Of a DNA stretch of 64,000 nucleotides, positions 45,073-57,200 are shown one piece after another. The first letter of the stretch is position 1, and each line of letters opens with the position of its first letter. The translations under genes were made by a program, and so were the position numbers. Below the pieces are notes generated by a model, which searched no databases, was not told the DNA's origin, and saw only the letters and a list, made by a program, of their open reading frames with translations. The stretch lies in contig NC_058338.1 in NCBI RefSeq assembly GCF_905475395.1, positions 13,840,935 through 13,904,934 on the forward strand, written 5' to 3'. This stretch comes from Chrysoperla carnea (lineage: Eukaryota > Arthropoda > Insecta > Neuroptera > Chrysopidae).

Positions 45073-47742
45073 TTAATGTAAGAGCTGTTTTAAATCATTC
45101 ATCATTTCCTGTTTTTCACTTTGACTCAATCGTTTAAGTGGAGGACGAACATCACCAACTTGTATTGGAGTTAAAATATTCATAGCCGTTTTCATAGTCG
45201 AGACCCATGAACCTAGAAAGAAAAGTTATTAAAAAAAAAAGATTAAATCATTTCATAGATCACACGTCAAATAATAATCAGTAAGAAAATCGGTATAGTC
45301 GTATAAATCATAAACGGTTAGTGATACCAAAAAAAAAGTTTTCACAAAAAAGATAGGAAATTTAATTATCTACACTAAAGACTATTACCATTTTTGGTCT
45401 AGTGCACGATTATGGGGGTATAGCCCAAAACCGTTTTTCTTAAAATGGAGGCACTTCCCCCGCCTATTTTTGTAAGGATTTTGTGTATTTACAATCAGTA
45501 CGTGATACTGAACTTATTTAAATAAAAAAATAACTCCTGTAATATAGTGCATTATGAACATGAGTAACGAGCTTCTATGTAACTTGCATTACTTACCATT
45601 TTTAACAATTGCATCAACACTCTTTGTTAAAGTTTGTTGTGCACATTTGGCATCTTCCAAATTTTTCTTTGTGAATTGTTCCCAAATTTTTTGTCCTTTT
45701 TGTGGGATCATATTAAATGTAGTTGCAATCGCTGAATCGAAGCCCAGTGCAAAAGCTCCTAGCATTATCTATAAAAATTATTCATATATTCAATTATTAA
45801 ATTATGTTGTAATAATTTCAAAAATAAATTTTCAGCAAACCTGATCCGCTCCTAAAAATATCACATAAGAACCGTCTCCAGCTTTTAAACATGCGGTTCC
45901 TTCATCTAAATTAGTTGATGTAAATTTTATTCCGCATAATGTTGGTATTTTTTTGTAAGCTGCATTCAAAAAATCAGCCATATTTACTGCAAGAAATTTT
46001 TTATTATTTGATGGTGTTTATCTAATTTGGATATATAATAATTTACTTGTAACGTTGGTCCATAATGGCAGATGATAATAAAATAATGGAGTATTTGGTG
46101 CAGCTTCACTTATCAATTTCAGATATTCAATTAATTCAGTAACAGTCTTAGGTTTACTGAATAATTCTGGTAAACATAACAATGCATCGACATTTAAGCT
46201 TTCAGCATGCTTTGCCTACAATTCAAACATTTACAACTGATAAGAGTCAATGAAACGTAATTACAACATCCCATTTAAGGACGTTCCCAAAAAAATTGAG
46301 AAATATTTCAAACGTTTCAAATTTTGAGGGTGGATTCTATTAGAGCTAAGAGCGAAAATTGAGAAGCAAAAATTTGGATCCTGAGAAAACGTGATTTTAA
46401 CGGAACGTCCTTAAATTAATAAAGAAATTAAATTATATGATCCTGAATAATTTTGGAAAATACTACATACCAATCGTATTACATCAGGTAAAACTGTTCC
46501 TCCAACTTGTACCATCAAACATTGCTTATTAGTTTTACAAGCTTTTGCCCAACTTTCAGTTAACTTTTCACGTTCGTCAACCGTTAAAGACATTCCCTCG
46601 CCAGTGGTACCTTGCACTGAACACAAAGAATTATATATTTTGTTCACTTATTTAGACATGACTGTCTAATTATTATTAAAGAATATAGCATGAGAAAATA
46701 CACACACAACCGGAAACTCCGTACTGGTACAAAAGACTCATCTCAAGGGTCGCTTCCCATGCGTCCGCCCTTCCTATAAAGCCATCATTTATTTTTGCCT
46801 CAGCATAGTTCTCTAGGCAATCGTTAGAAAAAGTGGTATTAAAATGAAATAATATTCAAGTTCCAGTAGGAATTTTATTTTTTCATACTAGATTCATTAA
46901 GGACGGCGTTCATTCACCAACCTGTGAATGTGTGTTCGTGGGAATCGCCATAAAGATCAGGCGCGGATTCAAGGGAGTGGGGGGGCGAGGTTCACAGGAA
47001 TCATTTTTATATGTGTATTAATGTACGTCCTTAAAAATTAAATTATACTAAAATATACCAACACATAAATATGCTCTCACCTAATATACCCATAATATTC
47101 GCATCTGCAAGATACTTTGAATATGCGGGAATAACATTTAAATTAATGCTTTGTGCGCTAAAAAATATAACAAAACGAATGTATTTTTAAATTACTAATT
47201 TGTGGTTCCAAAAAATTACAAAATTCCGAGTCTCTTTAATTTAGCACTGTGAATATTTTGTTGCTATGGGAGTCCCCGATCAAAAAATGATAATTATTCT
47301 AAATTTGACCAAGACTATTCGAGATTTTTATACAGAATGTTTTAAGTTGACATATGCTTGAAACTCGATAAATAAATTTAATCGATGAAAAGGCTTCGAA
47401 CGAAAAATGTTACTCCCAGTATATCAATTAAAGTTCATCGCTGATTGAACTGAATTTTACATTGACCGTTCAGGTTCTGTAATTGTTAACGAGTTCACTA
47501 TCACCCATTTTGTCGAGAATATGGTCATTTTTTTTCGACGCTCTATACTATAAAGCTTATAATTAAAACCAAAAAAATGTCTTACGAATCATTATTAAAG
47601 GCTGTAAAGACTGGTGCCATCAGGCCACGAAATGTGAATTTTTTCTGAAAATTACGAAAAATAAAAAACTCATAAAATACAAAAATATTATGAAATATTA
47701 TGAAGATCCGCTTACCACCATTGTTGATAAATTTTTTAACAT
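45073..47742 (-). CDS. NPL: N-acetylneuraminate lyase (DapA/NAL family)
   Basis: Cleaves sialic acid to N-acetylmannosamine and pyruvate in the cytosol through a Lys Schiff base. Eight exons on the minus strand: 47742-47716, 47644-47586, 47157-47081, 46616-46471, 46215-46047, 45986-45841, 45768-45597, 45212-45073; phases all agree and give 311 residues, about the family's normal length. Start MLKNLSTMV is followed by KKFTFRGLMAPVFTAF, the family's first strand. Landmarks: substrate loop GTTGEG at 57-62, FYYHLP with catalytic Tyr about 150, and Schiff-base Lys180 in GIKFT. Exon 1 is only 27 bases, so its ATG is the least certain part. Introns 3 and 4 contain TTAA-flanked MITEs. Seven introns argue against recent bacterial transfer. 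A related aldolase of the same fold cannot be wholly excluded. Confidence 0.87.
46273..46416. mobile_element. 144-bp MITE with perfect 15-bp TIRs and TTAA
   Basis: 'atttaaggacgttcc' at the left and its exact reverse complement at the right, with TTAA at each end (46275-46278, 46411-46414). The TTAA target suggests piggyBac-type mobilisation. It lies in intron 4 of the sialic acid lyase gene. Confidence 0.75.
46897..47034. mobile_element. Second TTAA-flanked MITE candidate
   Basis: Left end 'ttaaggacg' and right end 'cgtccttaa' with an unrelated, GC-richer interior including a G-run (46977-46985). Lies in intron 3 of the same gene. The short ends match those of the 46273-46416 element. Confidence 0.55.
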
Positions 47743-49446
47743 CTATATTGTTTTTGTTACTAACTGTAAACTGTGTTCAGTAAGAATATTTTGTAATTAA
47801 AAAAAATCTAGTAAGTGTGTTGAAATCAAGATATATTCGGGATTAAGTAATCAAACAAAACTTATAAGTTATTTGAAGTTATTTAAATGAAACAGAAACA
47901 AAATAAATTATACATTTACATTTTTTTTGAAAATTAAATAAAATATTAAATTTGAAAAACCGACAATAATTTAAGCCTTAATTGTAGGAAGCTATTTTGT
48001 TAAAAATTGTATTGTACCTACTACTAAAATTTTCATCAGTTTTCGGTGTAACTTCTTACTTGAAAAATGTAAATAAAAAAAAAAAATTATATAAACAAAT
48101 AAAAACAATAGGATATAAAAAAAATTTATTGCTTTCAAACTCAAAAACTATTCCCACAAAGTATTTAAAGAAAAAATTTGGGTAGAAATATTTTTTCAGT
48201 TTCATAACATCCTACTTATAGTATTTTTTTGGAATAGTTAATGAAATTTCTCTCAAATCTAAACTCATTAATTTTACTAAAAACAATTCTTATCCTCATA
48301 CATCCCTATATATTTTAAATGTGAAAGTAAGGATGTTTGTTTGTTTCTTTGTTACGGTTTCACGCAAAAACTACATAATGGATTTAAATGAAACTGCACG
48401 AAAATATAGCTCATTCATCAGAATAACACATGAGCTATAATTTATAAAGATATTGCAACCGTTGAATTGATAACAACTGTTTTGTGTATTGATTATTTTA
48501 ACACGATTAGGATTCCGCTCCATTGCAGCATAAAACGTTGACTTTATGCGGCGTTAACCAAGCAGAAAGCACGGACGTCAGCTTATTACTACGTCGTAAT
48601 GGAGGTGAACCGTTACTCATTTGGAGGCGGTATTAAGCGTTTTACCTCATAACAGCCGCTATATTTTAAACTAGCCTATAATAAAACTGTCAAATTTTCT
48701 GAACTTGATTATCGCAAATTTTCATAGATTCTAGAATTGGTCAGTGGTACGGAATTCAAAAAAAAAATTTATAAGATAATATAATTTATTTACAAAAAGA
48801 AAAATATTTATTTCTGTTATCATTCATACAGAGCTATTCTAAGCTACTATCTAATTTGTAAATAAAGTAATGAATAGATTTATGAGATTTTTGTTAATAA
48901 AAATAACATTTACTAAAAAAATCTACCTCATCCATGTAATCTGACGCCAATAACTTGCTTCTCGAATAGAAGGAAGGGAAACAGATGTCATTAAGTACCC
49001 ACTAGAAAAATAACATGCCATTATGAGATGAGGAAAATACCCGGGTAACTTCCAACTTATTAAATACTGGTTTGACTGCTTGACTAAATTTTAAGAGCAA
49101 TTTCTGCCTACATAATTAAAAATTACTCTTTCACTTTATTTAAAAAAAGAGAATGAAAACTTTTTTGCCTGTGTAGGAAAATATTTACTAAAAATTAAAC
49201 TATTTTAGTTCGTTAATAAACAATTTTAACGCAATTTTTTCAAGATACTATTGTAGTTCAATAATTTTCTTAATATTAAAAAAACAATTTTTTTTTATTT
49301 AAGCTAAATTGCTATCATAATGTCAGCCTACAGTATTAAACAACCATAAAATTGAAAGAAAAATATTTATAATCAATTGAAGTCATTTTTTCTGCCTAGT
49401 GGGCTTAGCAGTCAGCCCGTTTTTAATTGATAAACGATTTTTCTTG
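47743..49446. other. Divergent intergenic region
   Basis: Between the sialic acid lyase start and the secreted-protein promoter. Holds the Helitron-like fragment 48286-48450 and a short hairpin at 48530-48557 (cataaa/tttatg arms). The rest is AT-rich without coding signal. Confidence 0.45.
48286..48450. mobile_element. Helitron-like fragment lacking the minisatellite
   Basis: Contiguous match to the two outer blocks of 11379-12135, from 'catccctatatattttaaat' to 'cagaataacacatgagctat', with no tandem repeat between them. Confidence 0.5.
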
Positions 49447-49454
49447 TATAAATA
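49447..49454 (+). promoter_or_regulatory. TATA box of the secreted-protein gene
   Basis: TATAAATA 80 bases before the ATG, with a plausible start site near 49480. Confidence 0.6.
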
Positions 49455-49526
49455 GCCAATAAACACATTGAAAACTGTAGTGTTTCGTTAATTCAAAGTG
49501 GAACAACGTTAATTTAACAAAACAAA

Positions 49527-50566
49527 ATGAAGATTGTTATCATGTTGAATGTTTTGATTTTGGTAAGTTTTTAGTTCTGTTTATCTGAATATTAGGTATA
49601 TTTAAGGTGCAAATTAGGTACTTAAGTCAGAAATTGGGTGCTGTGCAACTTCCATCGCAACTCAATTTATTTTCTTGGCTTGTATGACTCGCAGTCTTGT
49701 ATTGGACATACATTATTTATTGAAATTTTTTTTTCTAGATTTTATCAGTTGTACTAACAAGGGCCCAAGATTTGGATAAATATATTTTAGATCAAGTAGA
49801 TGATCCAACTAGTTTTGTTAAACAACGTAACTTCCATGATGCACATGATATAAATGTTTTTAATGAATCACCGGAAATATATTCTTCTTATGACTTTGAT
49901 TGGCCAATTTTAAATTATTTGAAGAAGACGAAAATGCCTTTTCGTGGTACCAATCAATATTTTCTACATACATTACATCGCCCCCAATTTGTTCCCGAAA
50001 TAGTACCTACAACCGAAAGAGTACCACATTTGAAACTTCCATCATTTGATCTTCCAAATATACTGCCATTTTCTGAATTAGTGCAGTTATATCGTCAACA
50101 TTATATGCCAGAAGTTGACACATTACATCCAACTGAAACACTACCGCAAAGGGAATTTCCTTCATTTGTAAATAAAAAGCCATCTTATTGGGAACATGAG
50201 CCTCGCCATTATTCACATCCTATTGGTGTATCAACGAATCCTGTTTTACCACACGTGATAAACACCTTCAATAATTGGAGTAATCCATCAATGGTTGATG
50301 AATCAAATCATTCCCTGCAAAATGCAAATCATCCACGATGGAATCCCTATAGTAAATATGGAAATGATCATAAATCTTTCAATAATTATGGGCATGTTGT
50401 CATTTCAAATCGTATACCAGTGAATATGGATGTGAAAACAAACTCAAAATCTAATTTACATCCCCAAGAAAAAATAATGGTTCAAAATGGATTACCTCAT
50501 CATGAATTAAATCATTTTTCCAATTATTATCGTCCATGGTCACCGTTTGATTTAATGCATAAATAA
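49527..50566 (+). CDS. Secreted His/Pro/Asn-rich protein, unknown family
   Basis: Exon 1 (49527-49562) encodes the first 12 residues and exon 2 (49739-50566) the rest, joined in phase 0; 287 residues. The joined N-terminus (MKIVIMLNVLIL then ILSVVLTRA) is a clean signal peptide, probably cut before Gln22. The mature chain has no domain I recognise: low Cys, many His, Pro, Asn, Ser and Tyr, with recurring PSF, HP and TE.(L/V)P phrases around 50010-50170, as in extracellular matrix, cuticle or glue-like proteins. A strong TATA box upstream and AATAAA at 50598-50603 suggest a compact, highly expressed, perhaps tissue-specific gene. Function unknown. Confidence 0.75.
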
Positions 50567-50597
50567 AAATTTAATGAATGTAAAAAAACCTGATCTT

Positions 50598-50603
50598 AAT
50601 AAA
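50598..50603 (+). terminator. Poly(A) signal of the secreted-protein gene
   Basis: AATAAA 31 bases after the stop codon. Confidence 0.6.
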
Positions 50604-51219
50604 GAAAAGGGATTTATAAAGGCGGCGATTAAAATTTTTTTTTTTTTCAACTTTCTCCCGTAAGTTTCAAGCAATTCCGTGTTTTTCTAGCACCTCTAGA
50701 AGTGCCTTAGAATTTATATCGGTGAGTCAGTGTGCCAGCGGCGAAATCAGAGTGAGCTTAATATGGGGCTATAGCTAAAGGTGTTATCTCTTATCACACT
50801 TTCGCAAAAAAGTTTTCTCATTTTTTATCTGATAAATAAAATATGCATTCTATAAAATGAATTAAATAGTGCTACAAATACAAAATACTTTTGACATTAT
50901 CTTTAAATGAATTATGTATACCACTTTAGTAAATTAAAATATTTAGGTATTAAGTATTTCCGGTATTTTTATCAAACCTAAAATCACACGACAAACCATG
51001 GTACACAAGCTACTCTATAACTTAATCACTACATTAGGATTAGCCAAAAATTTTTAATTGTTAGCGACATATTGATGCTATTTACGTTTGTCCATTCTTT
51101 AACACGACAACTCAAAAACAAAAAGAAATGGCGAAGTCAAAGTTTTTTAGGAAAAGGAAACTTAAGTTTAGATTGTTCTAATTTGGATTCTCACGGGAAA
51201 ACAAATATATTTAGTCAAA

Positions 51220-51430
51220 AGTTGCTTTCTTTTTTATAACAAGGATACTGTTAATGTCGAAACCAAGACCCAATGGACCTATGTTACTCATTTACGAACT
51301 CAACTTTAGATCCTGATGACGCTAAAAAAAATTTGGCTCGATATCTCTGAGCCACCATGTAGTCGGACGAACAGACCACCTATGAACACCTATACCAAAT
51401 TTTTGTTCGTACCATCTGAACTTACTGAAA
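51220..51430. repeat. Interspersed repeat, 'acacctataccaa' family, copy 1
   Basis: The phrases 'caatggacctatgttactca' and 'gaacacctataccaaatttt' have counterparts at 57110-57385 ('aattgatctatgttgctca', 'gaactcctataccaaagttt'). A shorter piece occurs near 34690-34810. This is a dispersed old repeat of unknown class and fills part of the otherwise empty 50604-51797. Confidence 0.5.
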
Positions 51431-51797
51431 ATTGCAAATTTACAGAATTCAAAAATTATTTGTGTAAAGAAATATGCCTTAAGGACACGCATATGGTCCT
51501 TTATTTTCTTCACCTCAAATTTTATGAAATTTTAGATTCTATAATTTTTAGTAAAATTCCAAATTCTTTTCACTATAATCAAGTTAGATACTTTATGGAC
51601 ATTTTCAAAATTCTAACATGAAAATATTTTTTGATCTTATCATTATGGATATCAGAAAAAAATTGATATTTACAATATCTTTGTAATAATAATTTAGATT
51701 ATTAAATTTTCACTTAAAAAATTGGTTCACCTATAAAAACCAATGAAAAATTTTAGCAAGGCATTTCAGTTTAAAATTTATTCTTCGGTAAACAGTT

Positions 51798-53190
51798 ATG
51801 ACGGCATTCAATTTAAAATTATTATTAATTCTATTAGTACATTTCGAGTGTTTAATCCATTTTGTGACGTGCCATGGATTATTGTTAATACCAGTAAATC
51901 GGGCATCAATATGGCGAGATAATAAATCAGCACCCATCGATTATGACGATAATCAAGGTTTTTGTGGAGGTTTTCAGGTAAACTCATTTTAAGAAACTTT
52001 TATTTAGCTTAAACGATCCCACAAAGAGTGCCTTAGTAAGGAACTTATTTGAACTGTTGAATTGAACTTGAAATTTGAATGTTGTAAATTGCCAAATTAA
52101 CATTTTTGTTTACTTTTACGTTTATTTATAAAATAAACTACAGGTACAATGGGAAATAAATAAGGGAAAATGTGGAATATGTGGAGATGATTATCGATAT
52201 CCAGTTCCAAGATCACATGAATATCAAGGACCTTATGGACGTAGTGGAATTATGGCAAATTATACTCAAGGAACTGCAATTCAAGTGACAACTTTACTAA
52301 CAGCTAACCATTTGGGATGGATTCAATTTAGTTTGTGTAATTTAGATAACAGAAATTTGGAAACGGAGGATTGCTTTCAGAATTTAGAATTTACTAATAA
52401 CCGGGCGGTGTATGACATCCCTGAGGGATTTACTGGTTTATTAACAAATACAATTATACTGCCAAAAAATCTTAGATGTAAACATTGTGTACTTCGATGG
52501 CATTATCGAACTGGTGAGTTTCTTGAAAAAATATGTAATTAAGTTTTGATAGGATGTCTTTTTGTTGTTTTTTTTCTGGCAGCGAATGAGTGAAAACTCC
52601 TCAAAATATATTTATCTAGCATTGTATACGAGTTTTATGAGCTGTTTTATTATTTACAAAATTAGCCATAGCTCTCAATGAATTTTGTTTTTGAGATCCA
52701 TACTTGCTATAAATACTACTAACAAATTTCTGTAGGACCGATACAATAAAAACAGTCAGGGATGTGCGAGTGAATTCTTTGAAGCTTTGATATATTTTAC
52801 TGCTTAACAAAGTTCTCATTGTTTCTCACAGCCTAATTTTTACAATACTTTCTCATAGCAGTCTACAATAGTGGACTCATTACAATACTCGTATAAAATT
52901 TCTTTTTTGGTTGAAGTTGAGTCATTTAAGGATGGTTGGTTCTATTCACTTTAGATAAAAGAACTTGAAATACAAATAATGTTTTTATCAGATTTGGGAA
53001 ACTCTCGTAATTAAGCTTTGCAGATCCCACAGAGCTCCTGCAAACGACTGCAGTAAATCTACTAATTTATTTTGTAACATATTTTATTTTTTAAGGTAAT
53101 AATTGGGGTATCTGTGAAGATGGTAGTGGTAAATTGGGTTGTGGACCTCAAGAAAATTTCCGTTCATGTTCTGATATATCCATACAATAA
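51798..53190 (+). CDS. AA15 lytic polysaccharide monooxygenase
   Basis: Copper enzyme that oxidatively cleaves chitin or cellulose; secreted, in gut or cuticle. Exons 51798-51977, 52144-52513 and 53096-53190, phases 0 and 1, 214 residues. Residues 1-25 form a signal peptide ending TC, so the mature chain starts at His26 (HGLLLIP), the N-terminal half of the histidine brace. The second brace His is His116 in TANHLGW, mature position 91 as in characterised AA15 enzymes. Cysteines (FCGGF, KCGICGDD, LCNL, CKHC, GCGPQENFRSC) and the C-terminal signature GNNWGIC...GCGPQE fit the family. Phe205 sits near the axial copper position. There is no extra carbohydrate-binding domain or C-terminal extension. 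The ATG inside exon 2 is not the start, since it would lose His26. Confidence 0.93.
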
Positions 53191-53309
53191 TTTTTAATGA
53201 ATTAATTAACTTAATTAATTAATTTGACTTTGCTTTATTATTTATGATTTTATAAAATTTATATTGATTTTTATTTATATTTATATTTATTTTTATTTTC
53301 TTCATGTTT

Positions 53310-53315
53310 AATAAA
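53310..53315 (+). terminator. Poly(A) signal of the LPMO gene
   Basis: AATAAA about 120 bases past the stop codon. Confidence 0.5.
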
Positions 53316-53653
53316 TAAAAATTTATACGCGGACAGTTTTTTGGTAATTTATATTTATTTAAGCTATAGTTTATTAGTTCTATACACAATATTTGTAAAA
53401 GAACAAACAAATTAATTTAAATAATTTAAATAAAGCACCCATTCGATTACATAATTATGAAAAAACTATTACAGAACACGCCCAGAATTTGTGTAATTAA
53501 ATTTTACATTGTACTTAAAAAATATAATTATTTTTAGTCCACATAGGAATAAAAGCATCGGTTTTTTCTTACCTTTTCCTTTTTCCTTATCCACTAAATT
53601 TCAAATTTCATATCACATTTTCAAGCAAATAATAAGGTATATTTTTTATTATG

Positions 53654-53723
53654 GTGGAAGCGCAAGGAACATTGGAAAATTGTTACAATTACATATGTTC
53701 AATGTACTGACCTGCGCTTCCAC
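53654..53723. repeat. Short inverted repeat, MITE-like
   Basis: Perfect 11-base arms 'gtggaagcgca' (53654-53664) and 'tgcgcttccac' (53713-53723). The same arm, with one more base, also occurs at about 12329-12341, upstream of EcKL gene A. No other content is seen in 53191-54212. Confidence 0.4.
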
Positions 53724-54212
53724 TAATATGAAAAATCCCAACTCTATAAGCGACAAACCTCCGAAAAAGTGCATAGAAATGAAAATGTTTGACCAATCAC
53801 TGAAAATGTGAATGCGACTAAACATGTTTGTTCTTTTCGTAAACCTTGGGTCGAAAGGAGTTCATTGGTGGTAATTAAGTTAATTTTGGGCTCACAGTCT
53901 ATAATTCTACACTACATTCTGGATAATTTAAAGAAGTTAAAACTAAAATATCCAGTATCAAAAATATACATCGTGATGTGACATATGTGAGCATTATAGC
54001 ATACGGTTTTAGGTAGACAATCTAAAAATAGTAAAGCGCCTCAAAAAAACACCGTACAAAACTACAAACTGACTTTATTTTAAAGTATGTTTATGTATTG
54101 CACTCAAAAAGCAGTAGCAATGAACTTAATTCATTTATTATTGATATGTAACGCAAACGTATTATAAGAAAAGTGCAAGAATTGATTTTAGAAATTCAAG
54201 TGCAAAAATACA

Positions 54213-57200
54213 ATGTCGAATATAAAAGTTGCAATTCGTATACGTCCTATGTGTCATAGGTAAGATTTTGGAAGTATTTAAATGATTTAAATTACTTTAC
54301 AATTAAATAATTAATTTTTATTTCCGCTCAGGGAAGTTAATTTAAATTTAAAAAATATTGTTTCAATTACACCTGACAAGAAAATTTCCGTAATTAACGC
54401 AAAGGTATGATAATTTAAAATATATTTTTAACTTTAAAAAATAAAAATAAAAAGTAGTATAAACCATCACTAACAATAACATTAACATTAACAAATTCCA
54501 TTATTAACAAATATAATATTACTTATATTGCAAAAAAATTCGTAGCGCAGGAGCTGCGTTAGCTAAGCGAATTCCTTCAGCGATTGAAAAAAATAACACA
54601 TTTTTCTTAAAATCATAAATTGCATTTTTAATTTTTCAAGAATTTTTATTTCGAAAACTAAATGTTTTGAAAAAAATCACAAGAGTACTTTTTTGTTTAA
54701 ATCAAAAAATACAAAAATATTTTGTATTTTGGAAAAATTCAAAATTTTGTACGTTCCGCATCCCCCACCCCTTGTTTATTTGTCTATTTTTCTCATTAAC
54801 GAACTTGATCTTTCAAATACCAAAACCCTTCTTGATACCAAATTTTATTCAAATCGGACTTAAATTGCGACCACTAGAGAGTTTACAGGCACATAAACGT
54901 ATAGATAGTAGATACATATATATATTTTAACGATGGTCATTTTTGACAGCTATTAGGTAGGATTGATGAACATTTGAAGGAATTTTTTCATCGGTACAAA
55001 AGCAATAGCTCCATTTCCATCAATAATTCGCTAAAAATGTAATATGAGATTCCTTGCTCACAAAAAATCTAGGATAATTATAAGCACCTGTGTCATACTC
55101 ATAAATACAGTTAATTTTTTTTTTATCGATATAGGTACCTGAAAATAATGCAGGCGACAGTCGAGAACGTGTTAAACAATTTTCATTTGATTATTGTTTT
55201 GGAGAAAATAGTACACAAAGTGAGGTAAATTAAACTTTTTCACATGTAGTCGAGACCAAAAATCTATTTTATACTCTTGTTTTGATAAAATAAAAGCTTG
55301 TAGTCAAAAAAAATATGAAATAATTAATAGCGGCTAGTTCAATTACTTTCAAAATAACAATTACTAATTATTTTTCTATGTTACATCTATTAAATGTAAA
55401 CTCGAAACTATAAAAAAATTTCTGACTATTATCTATTTAAATTGAACATTTGTTTTTGATAAGAAAAACACGAAAAATTTATTTAGATAAACTAATTTAT
55501 TGAAATGTAACAATTTGGATGATTCATTGAAGTAACGAGACAAAAGAAAAAGTTGAGTACCCTATGGGATTTTAACAAATTTTAACATTAATAATCACTT
55601 CTCATGATTGCTAAATTACTTAGTGATCTTAAACTTAAAATACAAGACGAAATTTTACGAAATATATTGTTCGAATTAATTATGAGCGGCGAGATAACTT
55701 TGAGTTTAAAATTTTTTGAATTTTTGACGTTCACCTACTCATTCGACTTAACTCCTTTACAGGTCTTCCAACAGTTAGGAGATTCTATAATACAATCAGT
55801 AATTAGTAAATACAATTGTTGTGTATTGGCATATGGTCAAAGTGCAACGGGGAAAACATATACCATGATGGGTAACGAAGTAAGTTATTACTTTTTACAG
55901 CAAAAGGCATAAAAACCAAGTGTTTTTTGATCAGAAAATACGGTGTCATTAGAAAAAAGAGACTGATATGTGGCTTTCTGTAATACGTTATTATATTCAA
56001 AGCATTGATTGTTTTGTTCGAGATGGCGAGCCGATAAGTCATTATACATCGAAGGCACTCTGTTTCAACCCGAGGCACAATCTTACGTTTTATTTAAATC
56101 TTCGAACAAAAGCTCAAAATAAAATAACAAAGGTTTTTGAGTCGAAGATTATGAACAAAGCATAAAATTGTACTTCAGGCAGGAGTCAATACTCCAAACA
56201 AAACAATAATTCGCGAATATGAATAGTTGGGTACTCAAAATCTACGGTTAATACCCAAATCTATTATGACAACAGAAAAAGAAATACTTTGAGCTAAGAA
56301 ATGTATTGCAACAAACTACACACCTCTACCTTTGATTAAAAAAAAAAAACAATTTGTTATTATGCCTCACCCTGTATAAATGCGTATTTTTATAGAGAGT
56401 TACTTAACCATTTAAACTAGAATCGAAATATCCTGAAGTTAGCACTTATTTTCTTTGATAATACTTATATTAGGATGACAAAGTTTTGAAAAGATTCTTT
56501 TTTATAGAATGATCCTGGATTGACACCAAGATTATGCCAACAATTGTTCAAAACGATTGAAAAAAATACAGAGGAGACATTTAAAATATCTATTAGGTAT
56601 GTTACATTTTTTTGATACGTTTTTCCATTTTCTAATATAAAAAAGTGTTTCGGATTTGGTAATATTTTGTATGCATTCAAAAACGAGGGGACACTCACCA
56701 ATCTTTGTACCTTACGATTGATAAAAATAATAATTTACTTCATTTTTGTTCATTACTTAAAATAGTTTTTCTTCTAGAATTCACGATTGTAAGCGCTACC
56801 TTAGCAGTATAAGCGCTACTTTAAATATATATAACCCTATAATTAAATAATCAATTACAAAATATAAGAATAGAAAACTAAAAATACCACTGATAAATAT
56901 ACAAATAAGCAAATATTAGATATCAAATAGTTGTTTGCAGGGCCGAATATACAATAAAAAATAAGAGGAAGCTCATCAGGCTAATTATTCAAATTCTTTC
57001 GGAGAACATTTTGCTAAATTCGCCGGAAGTATTTTCTAAAGTTTTGTCCTTGTTTTCGCCCTCACACAAGAGTTGTTAATTTTTGTATAAGGAACATTTT
57101 GTTTAATCTCTAACGGTTTAAAAGATAGATCCTATAGACACAAGGCCCAATTGATCTATGTTGCTCATTTACATTCTAAGCACGCTATAAAAATTTCATC

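Noticed and set aside
45554-45844. Plus-strand ORF of 96 codons
   Set aside because: It is antisense to exon 7 of the sialic acid lyase gene, which has family motifs and correct splice phases.
48530-48557. Hairpin with cataaa/tttatg arms as a Helitron 3' end
   Set aside because: It lies about 80 bases past the shared block and no CTRR terminus follows; kept only as a note.
51316-51621. 101-codon ORF between the secreted protein and LPMO genes
   Set aside because: Overlaps the 'acacctataccaa' repeat that recurs in a kinesin intron; no domain.
52252-52542. LPMO start at the internal ATG of exon 2
   Set aside because: That would remove the signal peptide and the N-terminal copper-binding His; the 51798 start with splicing gives a complete enzyme.
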